This document shows, in pieces, positions 1 through 10,161 of a stretch of DNA of 64,000 nt. The translations under genes were made by a program, and so were the position numbers. Numbering within the stretch: position 1 is the stretch's first letter; every line of letters starts with the position of its first letter. This stretch comes from Streptomyces paludis (GTDB lineage: Bacteria > Actinomycetota > Actinomycetes > Streptomycetales > Streptomycetaceae): contig NZ_CP031194.1 of the NCBI RefSeq assembly GCF_003344965.1, positions 1,364,001 to 1,428,000 on the forward strand, in the 5' to 3' direction. The notes under the pieces are model-generated. The model saw only the letters and a list, made by a program, of their open reading frames with translations, was not told the DNA's origin and did no database searches.

Positions 1-221
1 AGGCCATCAAGGCCGTGGTCGAGAAGAACGACGGCAAGCTCCCGGCCAACAAGGAAGCCCGCGGCCAGGTCGTCGAGGCCATGCAGAACGTCAGCTTCGA
101 CGGCGTCTCCGGCAAGGTCGGCTTCGACGAGTTCGGTGACACCACCAACAAGCAGCTCTCCCTCTACGAGGTCAAGAACGGCAAGCACGTCGCCGTCGAG
201 GTAGGCGAGTTCAAGGGCTGA
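1..221 (+). CDS. livK: Branched-chain amino-acid ABC transporter substrate-binding protein, C-terminal end (partial)
   Basis: This is the C-terminal ~72 residues of a gene that begins upstream of the window; codons are in phase from base 3 and end at TGA 219-221. The visible part (ARGQVVEAMQNVSFDGVSGKVGFDEFGD... followed by LYEVKNGKHVAVEVGEF) resembles the last alpha/beta elements of periplasmic-binding-protein type I domains of the Leu/Ile/Val family, where the 'V.F.G..G...FD..GD' pattern is typical. The assignment rests partly on the four liv transporter genes that follow on the same strand. In Gram-positive bacteria this subunit is a lipoprotein capturing ligand outside the cell; that part lies off the window. 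Confidence 0.8.
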   Translation, partial: AIKAVVEKNDGKLPANKEARGQVVEAMQNVSFDGVSGKVGFDEFGDTTNKQLSLYEVKNGKHVAVEVGEFKG

Positions 222-265
222 TCCGGCCCGCCCGCACCACCCCGTACACACCTGTACACCCATGA

Positions 266-299
266 CCGCGCGGGGGGCGCCACAGCGCCCCCCGCGCGG
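266..299 (+). terminator. Hairpin between livK and livH (partial terminator)
   Basis: A perfect 15-bp stem (266-280 pairs with 285-299) encloses a 4-base loop CACA. There is no T-run after it. It sits between the binding-protein gene and the permease gene of one operon. Such hairpins commonly reduce read-through, so that binding protein is made in excess over membrane subunits, and also protect the upstream mRNA from 3' decay; that role is inferred here. Confidence 0.75.
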
Positions 300-336
300 C
301 CGTATATCTGACGACACCCACAACGGAGGCCCCGCG

Positions 337-1266
337 GTGAACGATCTGCCGCAGCAACTTGCCAACGGCCTGCTACTCGGCGCGCTGTACGGACTCATCG
401 CAATCGGTTACACGATGGTCTATGGCATAGTCCAGCTCATCAACTTCGCCCACGGCGAGATATTCATGATCGGCGGCTTCGGAGCGCTGACCGCATTCCT
501 CATCCTGCCGTCCGGCACCAGCCTGTTCGTCGCGCTCCCGGTCATGATCCTCATGGCCATGGCCTGCTCCGTGCTCGTCGCCATGGGCGCGGAACGCTTC
601 GCGTACCGGCCCCTGCGCGGCGCACCCCGGCTGGCCCCGCTCATCACCGCGATCGGCCTCTCCATCGCACTCCAGCAAGCCATCTGGGCGTTCTACCCCA
701 ACGCCAAGAAGGCACGCCCCTTCCCCGAATTCGAAGGCGGCCGCATTGACCTCGGCGCCTTCACCATCGGCCGCGGCGACCTCTTCCTTCTCGCCGCCGC
801 CCCCATCTGCATGATCGCCCTCGGCGTCTTCGTCTCCAAGACCCGCACCGGCCGCGCCATGCAGGCCACCTCGCAGGACCCCGACACCGCCAAGCTCATG
901 GGCATCAACACCGACCGCATCATCGTCACCGCCTTCGCCATCGGCGCCGCCTTCGCCGCCATCGCCGCCGTCGCCCACGGCCTGCGCTACGGCAACGTCG
1001 ACTTCCGCATGGGCTTCATCGCCGGACTCAAGGCGTTCACCGCCGCCGTGCTCGGCGGCATCGGCAATATCTACGGCGCCATGATCGGCGGCCTCGTCCT
1101 CGGCGTCGCCGAAGCCATGGCCACCGCCTACATAGAGAACATCCCCGGCATGTCCCAGCTCGGCGGCGGAGCCTGGAAGGACGTATGGGCCTTCGTCCTC
1201 CTCATCCTCGTCCTCCTGCTGCGGCCCCAGGGGTTGCTCGGCCAACGAGTAGCGGACAGGGCGTGA
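337..1266 (+). CDS. livH: Branched-chain amino-acid ABC transporter permease LivH
   Basis: LivH is one of two membrane-spanning subunits of the Leu/Ile/Val importer in the cytoplasmic membrane. The 309-residue protein is almost entirely hydrophobic, with about eight predicted membrane segments, the family N-terminus (LANGLLLGALYGLIAIGYTMVYGI, in part), and the EAA-like loop GLKAFTAAVLGGIGNIYG that contacts the ATPases. I chose GTG 337 because CGGAGG at 324-329 precedes it by 7 bases and the family alignment begins here; an upstream ATG at 262 would place the livK-livH hairpin inside the gene. Four bases separate its TGA from livM. Confidence 0.93.
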   Translation: MNDLPQQLANGLLLGALYGLIAIGYTMVYGIVQLINFAHGEIFMIGGFGALTAFLILPSGTSLFVALPVMILMAMACSVLVAMGAERFAYRPLRGAPRLAPLITAIGLSIALQQAIWAFYPNAKKARPFPEFEGGRIDLGAFTIGRGDLFLLAAAPICMIALGVFVSKTRTGRAMQATSQDPDTAKLMGINTDRIIVTAFAIGAAFAAIAAVAHGLRYGNVDFRMGFIAGLKAFTAAVLGGIGNIYGAMIGGLVLGVAEAMATAYIENIPGMSQLGGGAWKDVWAFVLLILVLLLRPQGLLGQRVADRA

Positions 1267-1270
1267 CGAC

Positions 1271-3066
1271 ATGACCACCACCGAACAGACCACCGCGCCC
1301 GTCGCCCCGCGACCGGCCACCGGCATCATCCCGCTGCCTCCCGCCGCCGCCCGTACGGCGACCGCCGCCGGCGCCCTCCTCACCCTCGCGAGCACCTTCC
1401 TCGCCTGGACCTGGACCGCCGAATTCCCCGGCGACCTCACCGTCAATGGCTACCCCGGCGGGCTCCAGGTACTCACGCTCACCGGAGCGCTCCTCACCCT
1501 CCTCATCACCCTCTCCGCCCACGGCGTCCGCGGCCTCACCTGGCTCACCCCCGGCGGCAAGCACAGCCCCGTACTCCTGCTCGCCCTCGGCACCTTCGCC
1601 ACCACCTGGTACGCGGTCATCGCGATCGCGGTCAACCTCGGCGGACTCGCCAACCTCGAACCCGGCGGCTGGATCGCGGCTCTGGCCTCCCTGGCCACCC
1701 TCGTCGCCGCCCTCGGCCTTCCCGCCGACACCCCCCTCGAAGGCGACCGGACCACCCCCTGGAAGCGCTTCACCCACACCTTCAAGGCGCCCACCCCCGA
1801 ACCCGCCGCGCCCCTGCCGTCCTGGGCCGAGATCGTGATCATCGCGATCGCCTTCGGCCTGGGGCTCTTCGTCTTCACGTACGGCATCGACACCGAGTAC
1901 GCCGAGCTGTTCATCGGCTTCATGCTCCTCGTCTGCTTCGGCGCCACCGCGCTCGCCCGCACCGGCCTCAACCACCGCCTCGCGAGCTACACCGCCAAGC
2001 ACAAGAACGTCACCGTGACCGCGGCCTTCGTCGCCGCCTTCACCTTCCCGTTCACCCAGACGAACGACGCCTACGCCACCATCGGTACCAACATCCTCAT
2101 CTTCGCCACGGTGGCACTCGGCCTCAACGTGGTCGTCGGCCTCGCCGGCCTTCTCGACCTCGGATACGTCGCCTTCCTCGGCGTCGGCGCCTACACCGCC
2201 GCCCTCGTATCCGGATCCCCCTCCTCCACCATCGGCATCCAGCTCCCCTTCTGGGCAGCCGTACTCGCCGGTGCCGCCGCCTCGCTCATCTTCGGCATCG
2301 TCATCGGCGCACCGACTCTGCGCCTCCACGGCGACTACCTCGCCATCGTCACCCTCGGCTTCGGTGAGATCTTCCGCCTCGCCGTGCAGAACATGGACGG
2401 CGTCTCGGGCCCCAACGTCACCAACGGCCCCAACGGCATTCCCAACATCCCCGAACTGGAGATCTTCGGCTTCAACCTCGGGGAATCCCACACCATCCTC
2501 GGCGTCGAACTCGGCAAGTTCTCCAACTACTACCTCCTGATGCTGGTCTTCACCATCATCGTGGTCACCGTCTTCCGCCGCTCCGACCAGTCCCGGATCG
2601 GCCGCGCCTGGGTCGCCATCCGCGAGGACGAGACCGCCGCGCGCGCCATGGGCATCAACGCCTTCCGGCTCAAGCTCCTGGCCTTCGCCCTCGGCGCCAC
2701 CCTCGCCGGCATGGCCGGCACCGTACAGGCGCACGTCACCACCACCGTGACCCCCACCGAGTTCAAGTTCGTCGAAGCGGTCCCCCCGAACTCGGCCTTC
2801 CTCCTCGCCGCCGTCATCCTCGGCGGTATGGGCACCGTCAGCGGGCCCCTCATCGGCGCCTCGCTCCTCTACCTCATCCCGGCCAAACTCCAGTTCATGT
2901 CCGACTACCAGCTGCTCCTCTTCGGCGTGGCGCTCGTCCTGCTCATGCGATTCCGCCCCGAAGGGCTCATCGCCGACCGCAGGAAGCAGCTCGAATTCCA
3001 CAGCGCCGACCAACCCGGCCCCGGAAGCCCGCCCAAGGGCGATACCAGCCTCAGCAAGGCGGGGGT

Positions 3067-3070
<4 letters not shown>
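1271..3070 (+). CDS. livM: Branched-chain amino-acid ABC transporter permease LivM (N-terminally extended)
   Basis: Second membrane subunit of the Liv importer, 599 residues. The LivM core occupies roughly residues 260-580: it contains GLNVVVGLAGLLDLGYVAF, the GAPTLRLHGDYLAIVTLGFGEI segment (in part) and the EAA-like loop near ILGGMGTVSGPLIGASLLY. Typical LivM proteins are about 330-430 residues, so the first ~230 residues are an extra region. They hold several additional hydrophobic segments (around residues 20-45, 65-80, 100-155 and 185-225) after a short Ala/Pro/Thr-rich start. Such extensions are seen in actinobacterial LivM. It follows livH by 4 bp and overlaps livG by 4 bp (GTGA), indicating translational coupling. 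Confidence 0.92.
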
Positions 3071-4085
<1,015 letters not shown>

Positions 4086-4089
<4 letters not shown>

Positions 4090-4802
4090 CCGCGCTCCTG
4101 GAGGTCGAGGACCTCAAGGTCGCCTACGGCAAGATCGAGGCCGTCAAGGGCATCTCCTTCAGCGTCGAAGCCGGCCAGATCGTCACCCTGATCGGCACCA
4201 ACGGCGCCGGCAAGACGACCACCCTGCGCACCCTCTCCGGGCTCCTCAAGCCCGCGGCGGGCCGGATCTCCTTCGACGGACAGCCGCTCGGCGCCGTACC
4301 GGCCCACAAGATCGTGGCACTCGGCCTGGCCCACTCCCCCGAGGGCCGGCATATCTTCCCCCGTCTCACGATCACCGAGAACCTCCAGCTCGGAGCGTTC
4401 CTGCGGACCGACAAGCCCGGCATCGAGAAGGACATCCAGCGCGCCTACGACCTCTTCCCGATCCTGGGAGAGCGCCGGAAGCAGGCGGCGGGCACGCTCT
4501 CCGGCGGTGAGCAGCAGATGCTCGCGATGGGCCGCGCCCTGATGTCCCAGCCCAAGCTGCTCATGCTCGACGAGCCCTCCATGGGGCTCTCCCCGATCAT
4601 GATGCAGAAGATCATGCAGACCATCATCGAGCTGAAGGCCCAGGGCACCACGATCCTGCTCGTCGAGCAGAACGCGCAGGCCGCCCTGTCCCTCGCCGAT
4701 CAGGGCCATGTCATGGAGATCGGCAAGATCGTCCTCTCCGGCACGGGCCAGGACCTGCTGCACGACGAGTCCGTACGCAAGGCGTACCTGGGCGAGGACT
4801 GA
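4086..4802 (+). CDS. livF: Branched-chain amino-acid ABC transporter ATPase LivF
   Basis: Second ATPase of the Liv importer, 238 residues, the normal family length. Walker A is GTNGAGKT (37-44), the signature is LSGGEQQM, Walker B is LLMLDEPSMGL, and the H-loop region is LLVEQNAQAAL. The GTG start overlaps the livG stop and has AAGGAG 8 bases upstream inside livG. It is the last gene of the liv operon; a 17-bp-stem terminator follows 26 bp after the stop codon. Confidence 0.95.
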
Positions 4803-4828
4803 CGCCAGGCCCGACCCCGCGAACGACA

Positions 4829-4868
4829 GAGGCCCGGTGCACCGCGCGCAAGCGGTGCACCGGGCCTC
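4829..4868. terminator. Bidirectional terminator between livF and the ANTAR regulator
   Basis: A perfect 17-bp stem (4829-4845 with 4852-4868) has a 6-base loop. It lies in the 88-bp gap between convergent livF and the minus-strand response regulator and can serve both. No long T-run is present, as is common in high-GC actinobacteria. Confidence 0.85.
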
Positions 4869-4890
4869 GTCGTACATCCGCCGTACGGCG

Positions 4891-5550
4891 CTACTGACCG
4901 CCGGCCTTGCCGTTCTTCTTCTCCGCCGCGTCCTCGATGACCGCCTCGGCAACCTGCTGCATCGACATCCGCCGGTCCATCGACGTCTTCTGGATCCACC
5001 GGAACGCGGCCGGCTCCGTCAGCCCGTACTGCGTCTGGAGCACCGACTTCGCCCGGTCCACCAGCTTCCGGGTCTCCAGCCGCTGCGACAGATCCGCGAC
5101 CTCCTTCTCCAGCGTCCGCAGCTCCGCGAAGCGCGACACGGCCATCTCGATGGCCGGCACCACATCGCTCTTGCTGAACGGCTTCACCAGATACGCCATC
5201 GCCCCGGCGTCCCGCGCCCGCTCCACGAGATCGCGCTGCGAGAACGCGGTGAGCATGAGCACGGGCGCGATGGACTCCGCCGCGATCTTCTCGGCCGCGG
5301 AGATCCCGTCCAGGACCGGCATCTTCACATCGAGAATGACCAGGTCGGGCCGGTGCTCCCGCGCCAGCTCCACGGCCCGCTCACCGTCACCGGCCTCACC
5401 GACGACGGAGTAGCCCTCTTCCTCAAGCATCTCTTTGAGATCGAGGCGGATCAACGCCTCGTCCTCTGCGATGACGACTCGCGTCGTCAGCGGCGGGACG
5501 TGCGACTTGTCGTCATCGTCTACGGGCTGGGGCGACTCGGGGGCGGTCAC
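4891..5550 (-). CDS. pdtaR: ANTAR-domain response regulator (PdtaR-like)
   Basis: A two-domain regulator of 219 residues that probably acts as a phosphorylation-controlled transcription antiterminator. Residues ~22-140 form a receiver domain: acidic pair in VVIAEDEALIR, phospho-acceptor Asp in LVILDVKMPVLDG, and Lys in YLVKPF. A coiled coil follows (RTLEKEVADLSQRLETRKL), then a C-terminal ANTAR RNA-binding domain (KSVLQTQYGLTEPAAFRWIQ...MSMQQVAEAVI). In M. tuberculosis the homologue PdtaR (Rv1626) is phosphorylated by PdtaS; no such kinase is nearby. I chose GTG 5550, preceded by AGGAG at 7 bases. The frame stays open upstream through the tRNA gene, which is an artefact. Confidence 0.93.
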   Translation of the reverse strand: MTAPESPQPVDDDDKSHVPPLTTRVVIAEDEALIRLDLKEMLEEEGYSVVGEAGDGERAVELAREHRPDLVILDVKMPVLDGISAAEKIAAESIAPVLMLTAFSQRDLVERARDAGAMAYLVKPFSKSDVVPAIEMAVSRFAELRTLEKEVADLSQRLETRKLVDRAKSVLQTQYGLTEPAAFRWIQKTSMDRRMSMQQVAEAVIEDAAEKKNGKAGGQ

Positions 5551-5649
5551 GGGGGCTCCTTGTTCCGGGCAGGGTGCTGCTCCCCATGAGCCTACCGAGC
5601 TGCGGTAAAGTAAGCCTGAGCGGGGGACCCTTTCCCCTTGCTTTCCGAG

Positions 5650-5724
5650 GCCCCAGTACTCCAACTGGTTAGAGAGGCCGCTCTCAAACAGCGGACAGTG
5701 TGGGTTCGAATCCCACCTGGGGCA
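5650..5724 (+). tRNA. tRNA with anticodon CAA (Leu) but a short variable loop
   Basis: Cloverleaf read directly: acceptor stem GCCCCAG 5650-5656 pairs with CTGGGGC 5717-5723; D arm 5659-5676 with GG in the loop; anticodon stem CCGCT 5678-5682 with AGCGG 5690-5694; 7-base loop CTCAAAC giving anticodon CAA at 5685-5687; T arm GTGGG/CCCAC with loop TTCGAAT. The discriminator base is A5724 and CCA is not encoded. CAA reads the Leu codon TTG. The variable loop is only 5 bases (5695-5699), whereas bacterial leucine tRNAs are class II with a long variable arm, so the aminoacylation identity is uncertain. Confidence 0.85.
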
Positions 5725-5728
5725 CTTT

Positions 5729-5743
5729 CCTTGGATTCCAAGG
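5729..5743 (+). terminator. Short dyad immediately 3' of the tRNA
   Basis: CCTTGGA-T-TCCAAGG starts five bases after the discriminator base. As RNA it would fold into a 5-bp stem with a 5-base loop. It may be a processing or termination signal of the tRNA transcript; there is no T-run, so the role is uncertain. Confidence 0.35.
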
Positions 5744-5784
5744 TTGGGTAAGAACCCGTGATGGCCATCGGCCCCGGGCACTGA

Positions 5785-7218
5785 CTACTGCGGACTGTCG
5801 TCCTCGCCGATGTGATGCACCCGCACCAGGTTCGTGGAGCCCGCGACCCCCGGCGGGGAGCCCGCCGTGATGATGACGATGTCGCCCTTCGCGCAGCGGC
5901 CGATCCTCAGGAGCTGCTCGTCGACCTGGTCGACCATCGCGTCGGTGGAGTCGACGTGCGGGCCGAGGAACGCTTCCACGCCCCAGGTCAGGGTGAGCTG
6001 GGCGCGGGTCGCCGGGTCGGGGGTGAAGGCGAGGAGGGGGATCGGGGAGCGGTAGCGCGAGAGGCGCTTGACCGTGTCGCCGGACTGGGTGAACGCGACG
6101 AGGAACTTCGCGCCCAGGAAGTCGCCCATCTCGGCCGCCGCGCGGGCCACCGCGCCGCCCTGGGTGCGGGGCTTGTTGCGGTCGGTGAGCGGGGGCAGGC
6201 CCTTGGCGAGGATGTCCTCCTCGGCGGCCTCGACGATCCGGCTCATCGTCTTGACGGTGTCGATGGGGTACTTGCCGACACTGGTCTCGCCGGAGAGCAT
6301 CACCGCGTCCGTACCGTCGATCACGGCGTTGGCGACGTCGGACGCCTCGGCGCGGGTGGGGCGGGAGTTCTCGATCATCGAGTCGAGCATCTGGGTGGCG
6401 ACGATGACCGGCTTGGCGTTGCGCTTGGCGAGCTTGATGGCGCGCTTCTGGACGATCGGGACCTGTTCGAGGGGCATTTCGACGCCGAGGTCACCGCGGG
6501 CGACCATGATGCCGTCGAAGGCGGCCACGATGTCGTCGATGTTCTCGACGGCCTGGGGTTTCTCGATCTTGGCGATGACGGGCAGCCGGCGCTGCTCCTC
6601 GTCCATGACGCGGTGGACGTCGTTGATGTCGGCGCCGCTGCGCACGAAGGAGAGGGCGATGACATCGGCGCCGATGCGCAGGGCCCAGCGGAGGTCGTCG
6701 ATGTCCTTCTCGGAGAGGGCGGGGACGGAGACGGAGACGCCGGGGAGGTTGAGTCCCTTGTGGTCGGAGACCATGCCGCCCTCGATGACGAGGGTGCGGA
6801 CGCGGGGTCCGTCGACGGAGGTCACTTCGAGGGTGACCTTGCCGTCGTCGACGAGGACGCGCTCGCCGGTGGTGACATCGGCGGCGAGTCCTTCGTAGGT
6901 GGTGGAGCAGGTGTGGCGGTCGCCGTCGTGGGGTTCGACGGTGATGGTGAACTCGTCGCCGCGTTCGAGGAGTACGGGGCCTTCGCGGAAGCGGCCGAGG
7001 CGGATCTTGGGGCCTTGGAGGTCGGCGAGGATGCCGACGCTGCGGCCGGTTTCGTCCGCGGCTTTGCGTACGCGGTGGTAGCGCTCCTCGTGCTCGGCGT
7101 AGGTGCCGTGGCTGAGGTTGAAGCGGGCGACATCCATTCCGGCTTCGACCAGGGCTTTGATCTGGTCGTACGAGTCGGTGGCGGGGCCCAGGGTACAGAC
7201 GATCTTTGCTCGGCGCAT
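5785..7218 (-). CDS. pyk: Pyruvate kinase
   Basis: Converts phosphoenolpyruvate and ADP to pyruvate and ATP in the last step of glycolysis, in the cytoplasm. The 477-residue protein has family length and motifs: MRRAKIVCTLGPA at the N-terminus, DLQGPKIRLGRF, the active-site stretch IAKIEKPQAVENID, the metal-binding VARGDLGVEMPLEQV, and VATQMLDSMIENSRPTRAEA. A C-terminal allosteric domain is present (VAFTQSGDTVKRLSRYR..). The start is ATG 7218. It is transcribed alone on the minus strand, downstream of the SIMPL gene by 154 bp. Streptomyces usually carry two pyruvate kinases, so this may be one of a pair. Confidence 0.96.
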   Translation of the reverse strand: MRRAKIVCTLGPATDSYDQIKALVEAGMDVARFNLSHGTYAEHEERYHRVRKAADETGRSVGILADLQGPKIRLGRFREGPVLLERGDEFTITVEPHDGDRHTCSTTYEGLAADVTTGERVLVDDGKVTLEVTSVDGPRVRTLVIEGGMVSDHKGLNLPGVSVSVPALSEKDIDDLRWALRIGADVIALSFVRSGADINDVHRVMDEEQRRLPVIAKIEKPQAVENIDDIVAAFDGIMVARGDLGVEMPLEQVPIVQKRAIKLAKRNAKPVIVATQMLDSMIENSRPTRAEASDVANAVIDGTDAVMLSGETSVGKYPIDTVKTMSRIVEAAEEDILAKGLPPLTDRNKPRTQGGAVARAAAEMGDFLGAKFLVAFTQSGDTVKRLSRYRSPIPLLAFTPDPATRAQLTLTWGVEAFLGPHVDSTDAMVDQVDEQLLRIGRCAKGDIVIITAGSPPGVAGSTNLVRVHHIGEDDSPQ

Positions 7219-7372
7219 ATATCGAGCCTAGAGCTTACCGGTGGGTAGCGAATTGGCCCCGCATGACTACTCAACCACCTTTGGGTGAAGGGTTATTGAC
7301 AAACGTCGAATTGTGCGCGGGGTCGCTCTTTTGAGCATTTCCGGTGCGATTCATGGACGGTATCCAGGACGG

Positions 7373-8107
7373 TCAGCCGTTCAAATTTGGCGGGGTCATG
7401 GTAAAACGTGCGTTGACCTGGGCGTAGACCCTTTGACGTTGCGGTTCGAGGTCGAGCGGGGGCGCGGCGTCGGATGATTCGGCGGCTCCGAAGGCGGCGC
7501 GGCTACGCATGCCGGCGGGGGCGGCCATGCCGTAGCCGATGGTGTTCTCGGCGCCGAGGTCGGCGAGTTCGACAAGGGCGGCGAGCCGGGCGTCGAGGGC
7601 TTCGGCGTATTCGCGGGCGCGCTGGACGGCTTCGTGTACGGCCTGCCGGCGCGCGGAGGCGTGGGCGGGCGAGTTGGGGCGCAGGGACCACCAGGGGCCT
7701 TCGACGGCGGTGAGTTCGAGGTCGGCGAGGCGGGTGGTGAGTTCGCCGAGGATGGTGAAGTCCGTGAGTTCGACGGTGAGATGGACCCGGCCGTGGTACG
7801 CGCGGACGCGTTCGCCCCGGCCGTGCCGGGTGAGTTCGGGGGTGATGGAGAAGGCGCCCGTTTCGAGTTTTTCGATGGTGTCACCGTAGGTCTTGATGAG
7901 GGTGATGACATGGGTGTTGCGGCGGGTGAGGTCGTCGAGGGCGGCGCGGCGGTCGGTGCCGCGGGCGCCGACGGTCACGGAGATACGGGCGAGTTCGGGG
8001 TCGACTTCGAGTTCCGCCTCGCCCCGGACGGCGACGCGCGGGGTTTCGGGTGTGCCGTAGGGGGCGGCGGGGGCCGGGGTGGTGTCGGTGAGGGGGTCGG
8101 TGGTCAT
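7373..8107 (-). CDS. SIMPL-domain protein (DUF541 family)
   Basis: A 244-residue protein with one SIMPL/DUF541 domain: VAVRGEAELEVDPELARISVTVGARG at ~residues 23-48 (in part), a central region YGDTIEKLETGAFSITPEL, and the C-terminal VYAQVNARFTM. The domain occurs in periplasmic or cell-surface proteins of unclear biochemical role. No convincing signal peptide is visible, so it is probably cytoplasmic. I chose ATG 8107 because AGGAG lies about 9 bases upstream; the frame stays open to 8221, which would add 38 unconserved residues. It is divergent from the 5'-nucleotidase gene. Confidence 0.85.
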   Translation of the reverse strand: MTTDPLTDTTPAPAAPYGTPETPRVAVRGEAELEVDPELARISVTVGARGTDRRAALDDLTRRNTHVITLIKTYGDTIEKLETGAFSITPELTRHGRGERVRAYHGRVHLTVELTDFTILGELTTRLADLELTAVEGPWWSLRPNSPAHASARRQAVHEAVQRAREYAEALDARLAALVELADLGAENTIGYGMAAPAGMRSRAAFGAAESSDAAPPLDLEPQRQRVYAQVNARFTMTPPNLNG

Positions 8108-8306
8108 GAGCGGCGACTCCTGGGTGTGGACGCTGTGTAGGGACACTGTCGCACTTGGGTACGACAACGGGTCGTGATGGTTGGCGGTCATCTGATCGAA
8201 ACCCTGTGGGGGTGTTGCCATGGGGGCGGTCTGGGCCAGAATCTACGCGCGTTGTGCGATGGATCGGTCGCGCGATGGTCTTGCGATGGATCACTAGGGA
8301 GAAGAA

Positions 8307-10124
8307 ATGCCGCTGAATCGAAGGACGTTCCTGGGGACCTCGGCCGCCGCCGGGGCCGGGGTGGCGCTGGTGGGAGGTGTGACGCCCGCCCAGGCGGCCG
8401 GCGGCGGCAAGGGTGGCGCGGGAGCCGGTCATGGGGGTCCGGGGAAGCGGTACTCGTTCACGGTGATGGGGACGACCGATCTGCACGGCAACGTCTTCAA
8501 CTGGGACTACTTCACGGACAAGGAGTTCGACGACGCGGCCCACAACGACATCGGTCTGGCGAAGATCTCCACGCTGGTCAATCAGGTCCGTAAGGAGAAG
8601 GGCCGGCAGAACACGCTGCTGATCGACGCGGGCGACACGATCCAGGGTACGCAGCTGTCGTACTACTACGCCAAGGTGGACCCGATCACGGCGAAGCGTG
8701 GTCCGGTGCATCCGATGGCGCAGGCGATGAACGCGATCGGTTATGACGCGGCGGCGCTGGGAAATCATGAGTTCAATTACGGTATTCCGGTGCTGCGGAA
8801 GTTCGAGGAGCAGTGCCGTTTTCCGCTGCTCGGCGCGAACGCGCTGGACGCGAAGACGCTGAAGCCGGCTTTCGCGCCGTATGTGATCAAGAAGGTGCGG
8901 GCGCCGTTCGGCCGCGAGGTGAAGGTGGCGATCCTGGGTCTGACCAATCCGGGGATCGCGATCTGGGACAAGGCGCATGTCCAGGGGAAGATGACATTCC
9001 CGGGGCTGGAGGAGCAGGCGGCGAAGTGGGTGCCGAAGCTGCGTTCCATGGGCGCCGATGTGGTGATCATTTCGGCGCACTCGGGGTCGGACGGTTCCTC
9101 GTCGTACGGTGACCAGCTGCCGTACGTGGAGAACGCGGCGGGGCTGGTGGCGGAGCAGGTGCCGGGGATCGACGCGATCCTGGTGGGCCATGCGCATGTG
9201 GAGATTCCCGAGCGCCGGGTGGTCAACAAGAAGACCGGCAAGGACGTGGTGCTGTCCGAGCCGCTGAAGTGGGGTCAGCGGCTGACGCTGTTCGACTTCG
9301 AGCTGGTGTGGGAGCGGGGTGGCTGGACGGTTGAGCGGGTCACGTCGAAGGTTCTGAACTCGAACACGGTCGCCGAGGACAAGAAGATCACGGGGCTGCT
9401 CGGTGATGAGCACCGCAAGGTCGTGGCGTACGTCAATCAGGTGATCGGTACGTCGACGGCGGTGATGTCCACGGTGGACGCGCCGTGGAAGGACGAGCCG
9501 ATCATCGATCTCATCAATCATGTGCAGGCGGAGACGGTACGGGCGGCGCTGGCGGGCGGCGAGTGGGCGGCGCTGCCGGTGCTGTCGCAGGCGTCGTGCT
9601 TCTCGCGTACGGCGCGGATCCCGGCCGGCGAGGTGACGATCAAGGACGCGGCGGGGCTGTATCCGTTCGAGAACACCCTTGAGGCGCGGTTGATGACGGG
9701 GGCGCAGCTCAAGGCGTATCTGGAGTATTCGGCGAAGTATTACGTGCGGACGGCCGCGGGTGCGGCGGTGGACACGGCGAAGCTGACGAACGCGGACGGG
9801 ACGCCGGACTACAACTATGACGTGGTGTCGGGGCTGACGTATGAGATCGATATCGCGCAGCCGGTGGGGTCGCGGATCGTGAATCTGCGGTTCGAGGGGA
9901 AGAATCTGGATCCGGCGGCGCAGTTTGTGCTGGCGGTGAACAACTACCGGGCGAGTGGCGGCGGGAATTTCCCGGGGATCGCGGCGGCGCGGCAGTTGTG
10001 GGCGAATTCGGATGAGATCCGGAACACGATCATCGGTTGGGTGAAGGCCGCGGGGACGGTGGATCCGTCGGTGTTCGCGTCGGTGGACTGGAAGCTGACG
10101 CGGGACGGTACGCCGGTCTTCTGA
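8307..10124 (+). CDS. Tat-exported bifunctional metallophosphatase / 5'-nucleotidase
   Basis: An extracytoplasmic enzyme of the UshA/CpdB type that hydrolyses 5'-nucleotides, 2',3'-cyclic nucleotides or UDP-sugars. A twin-arginine signal peptide opens the protein (NRRTFLGTSAAAG, cleavage likely after AQA at residue 30). The N-terminal metallophosphoesterase domain has D58 and H60 in TTDLHGN, then DAGDTIQG and the metal motif GNHEFNYG, plus VGHAHVE. The C-terminal 5'-nucleotidase domain covers about residues 370-600 (RIPAGEVTIKDAAGLYPFENTL, in part). Length (605 aa) is normal. GGAGAAG lies 5 bases before the ATG. It ends 37 bp from a convergent N-hydroxylase gene. Confidence 0.92.
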   Translation: MPLNRRTFLGTSAAAGAGVALVGGVTPAQAAGGGKGGAGAGHGGPGKRYSFTVMGTTDLHGNVFNWDYFTDKEFDDAAHNDIGLAKISTLVNQVRKEKGRQNTLLIDAGDTIQGTQLSYYYAKVDPITAKRGPVHPMAQAMNAIGYDAAALGNHEFNYGIPVLRKFEEQCRFPLLGANALDAKTLKPAFAPYVIKKVRAPFGREVKVAILGLTNPGIAIWDKAHVQGKMTFPGLEEQAAKWVPKLRSMGADVVIISAHSGSDGSSSYGDQLPYVENAAGLVAEQVPGIDAILVGHAHVEIPERRVVNKKTGKDVVLSEPLKWGQRLTLFDFELVWERGGWTVERVTSKVLNSNTVAEDKKITGLLGDEHRKVVAYVNQVIGTSTAVMSTVDAPWKDEPIIDLINHVQAETVRAALAGGEWAALPVLSQASCFSRTARIPAGEVTIKDAAGLYPFENTLEARLMTGAQLKAYLEYSAKYYVRTAAGAAVDTAKLTNADGTPDYNYDVVSGLTYEIDIAQPVGSRIVNLRFEGKNLDPAAQFVLAVNNYRASGGGNFPGIAAARQLWANSDEIRNTIIGWVKAAGTVDPSVFASVDWKLTRDGTPVF

Positions 10125-10161
10125 GACCGGTGCGGTCGTCGGCCTGAGGGCCGGTGGCCGT

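Noticed and set aside
5551..5781. N-terminal extension of the ANTAR regulator reading through the tRNA gene
   Set aside because: The frame is merely open; GTG 5550 has a good ribosome-binding site and the receiver domain begins soon after it.
5650..5784. tRNA as an integration site for a mobile element
   Set aside because: No integrase, no repeated tRNA 3' end and normal gene content on both sides.
7296..7301. TTGACA resembling a -35 box
   Set aside because: No -10 element follows at a suitable distance on the plus strand, and both flanking genes are on the minus strand.
7325..7336. Small hairpin GCTC-TTTT-GAGC between pyk and the SIMPL gene
   Set aside because: A 4-bp stem is too weak to call a terminator in this GC background.
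10140..10153. 5-bp hairpin between nucleotidase and N-hydroxylase
   Set aside because: Stem too short to distinguish from chance.
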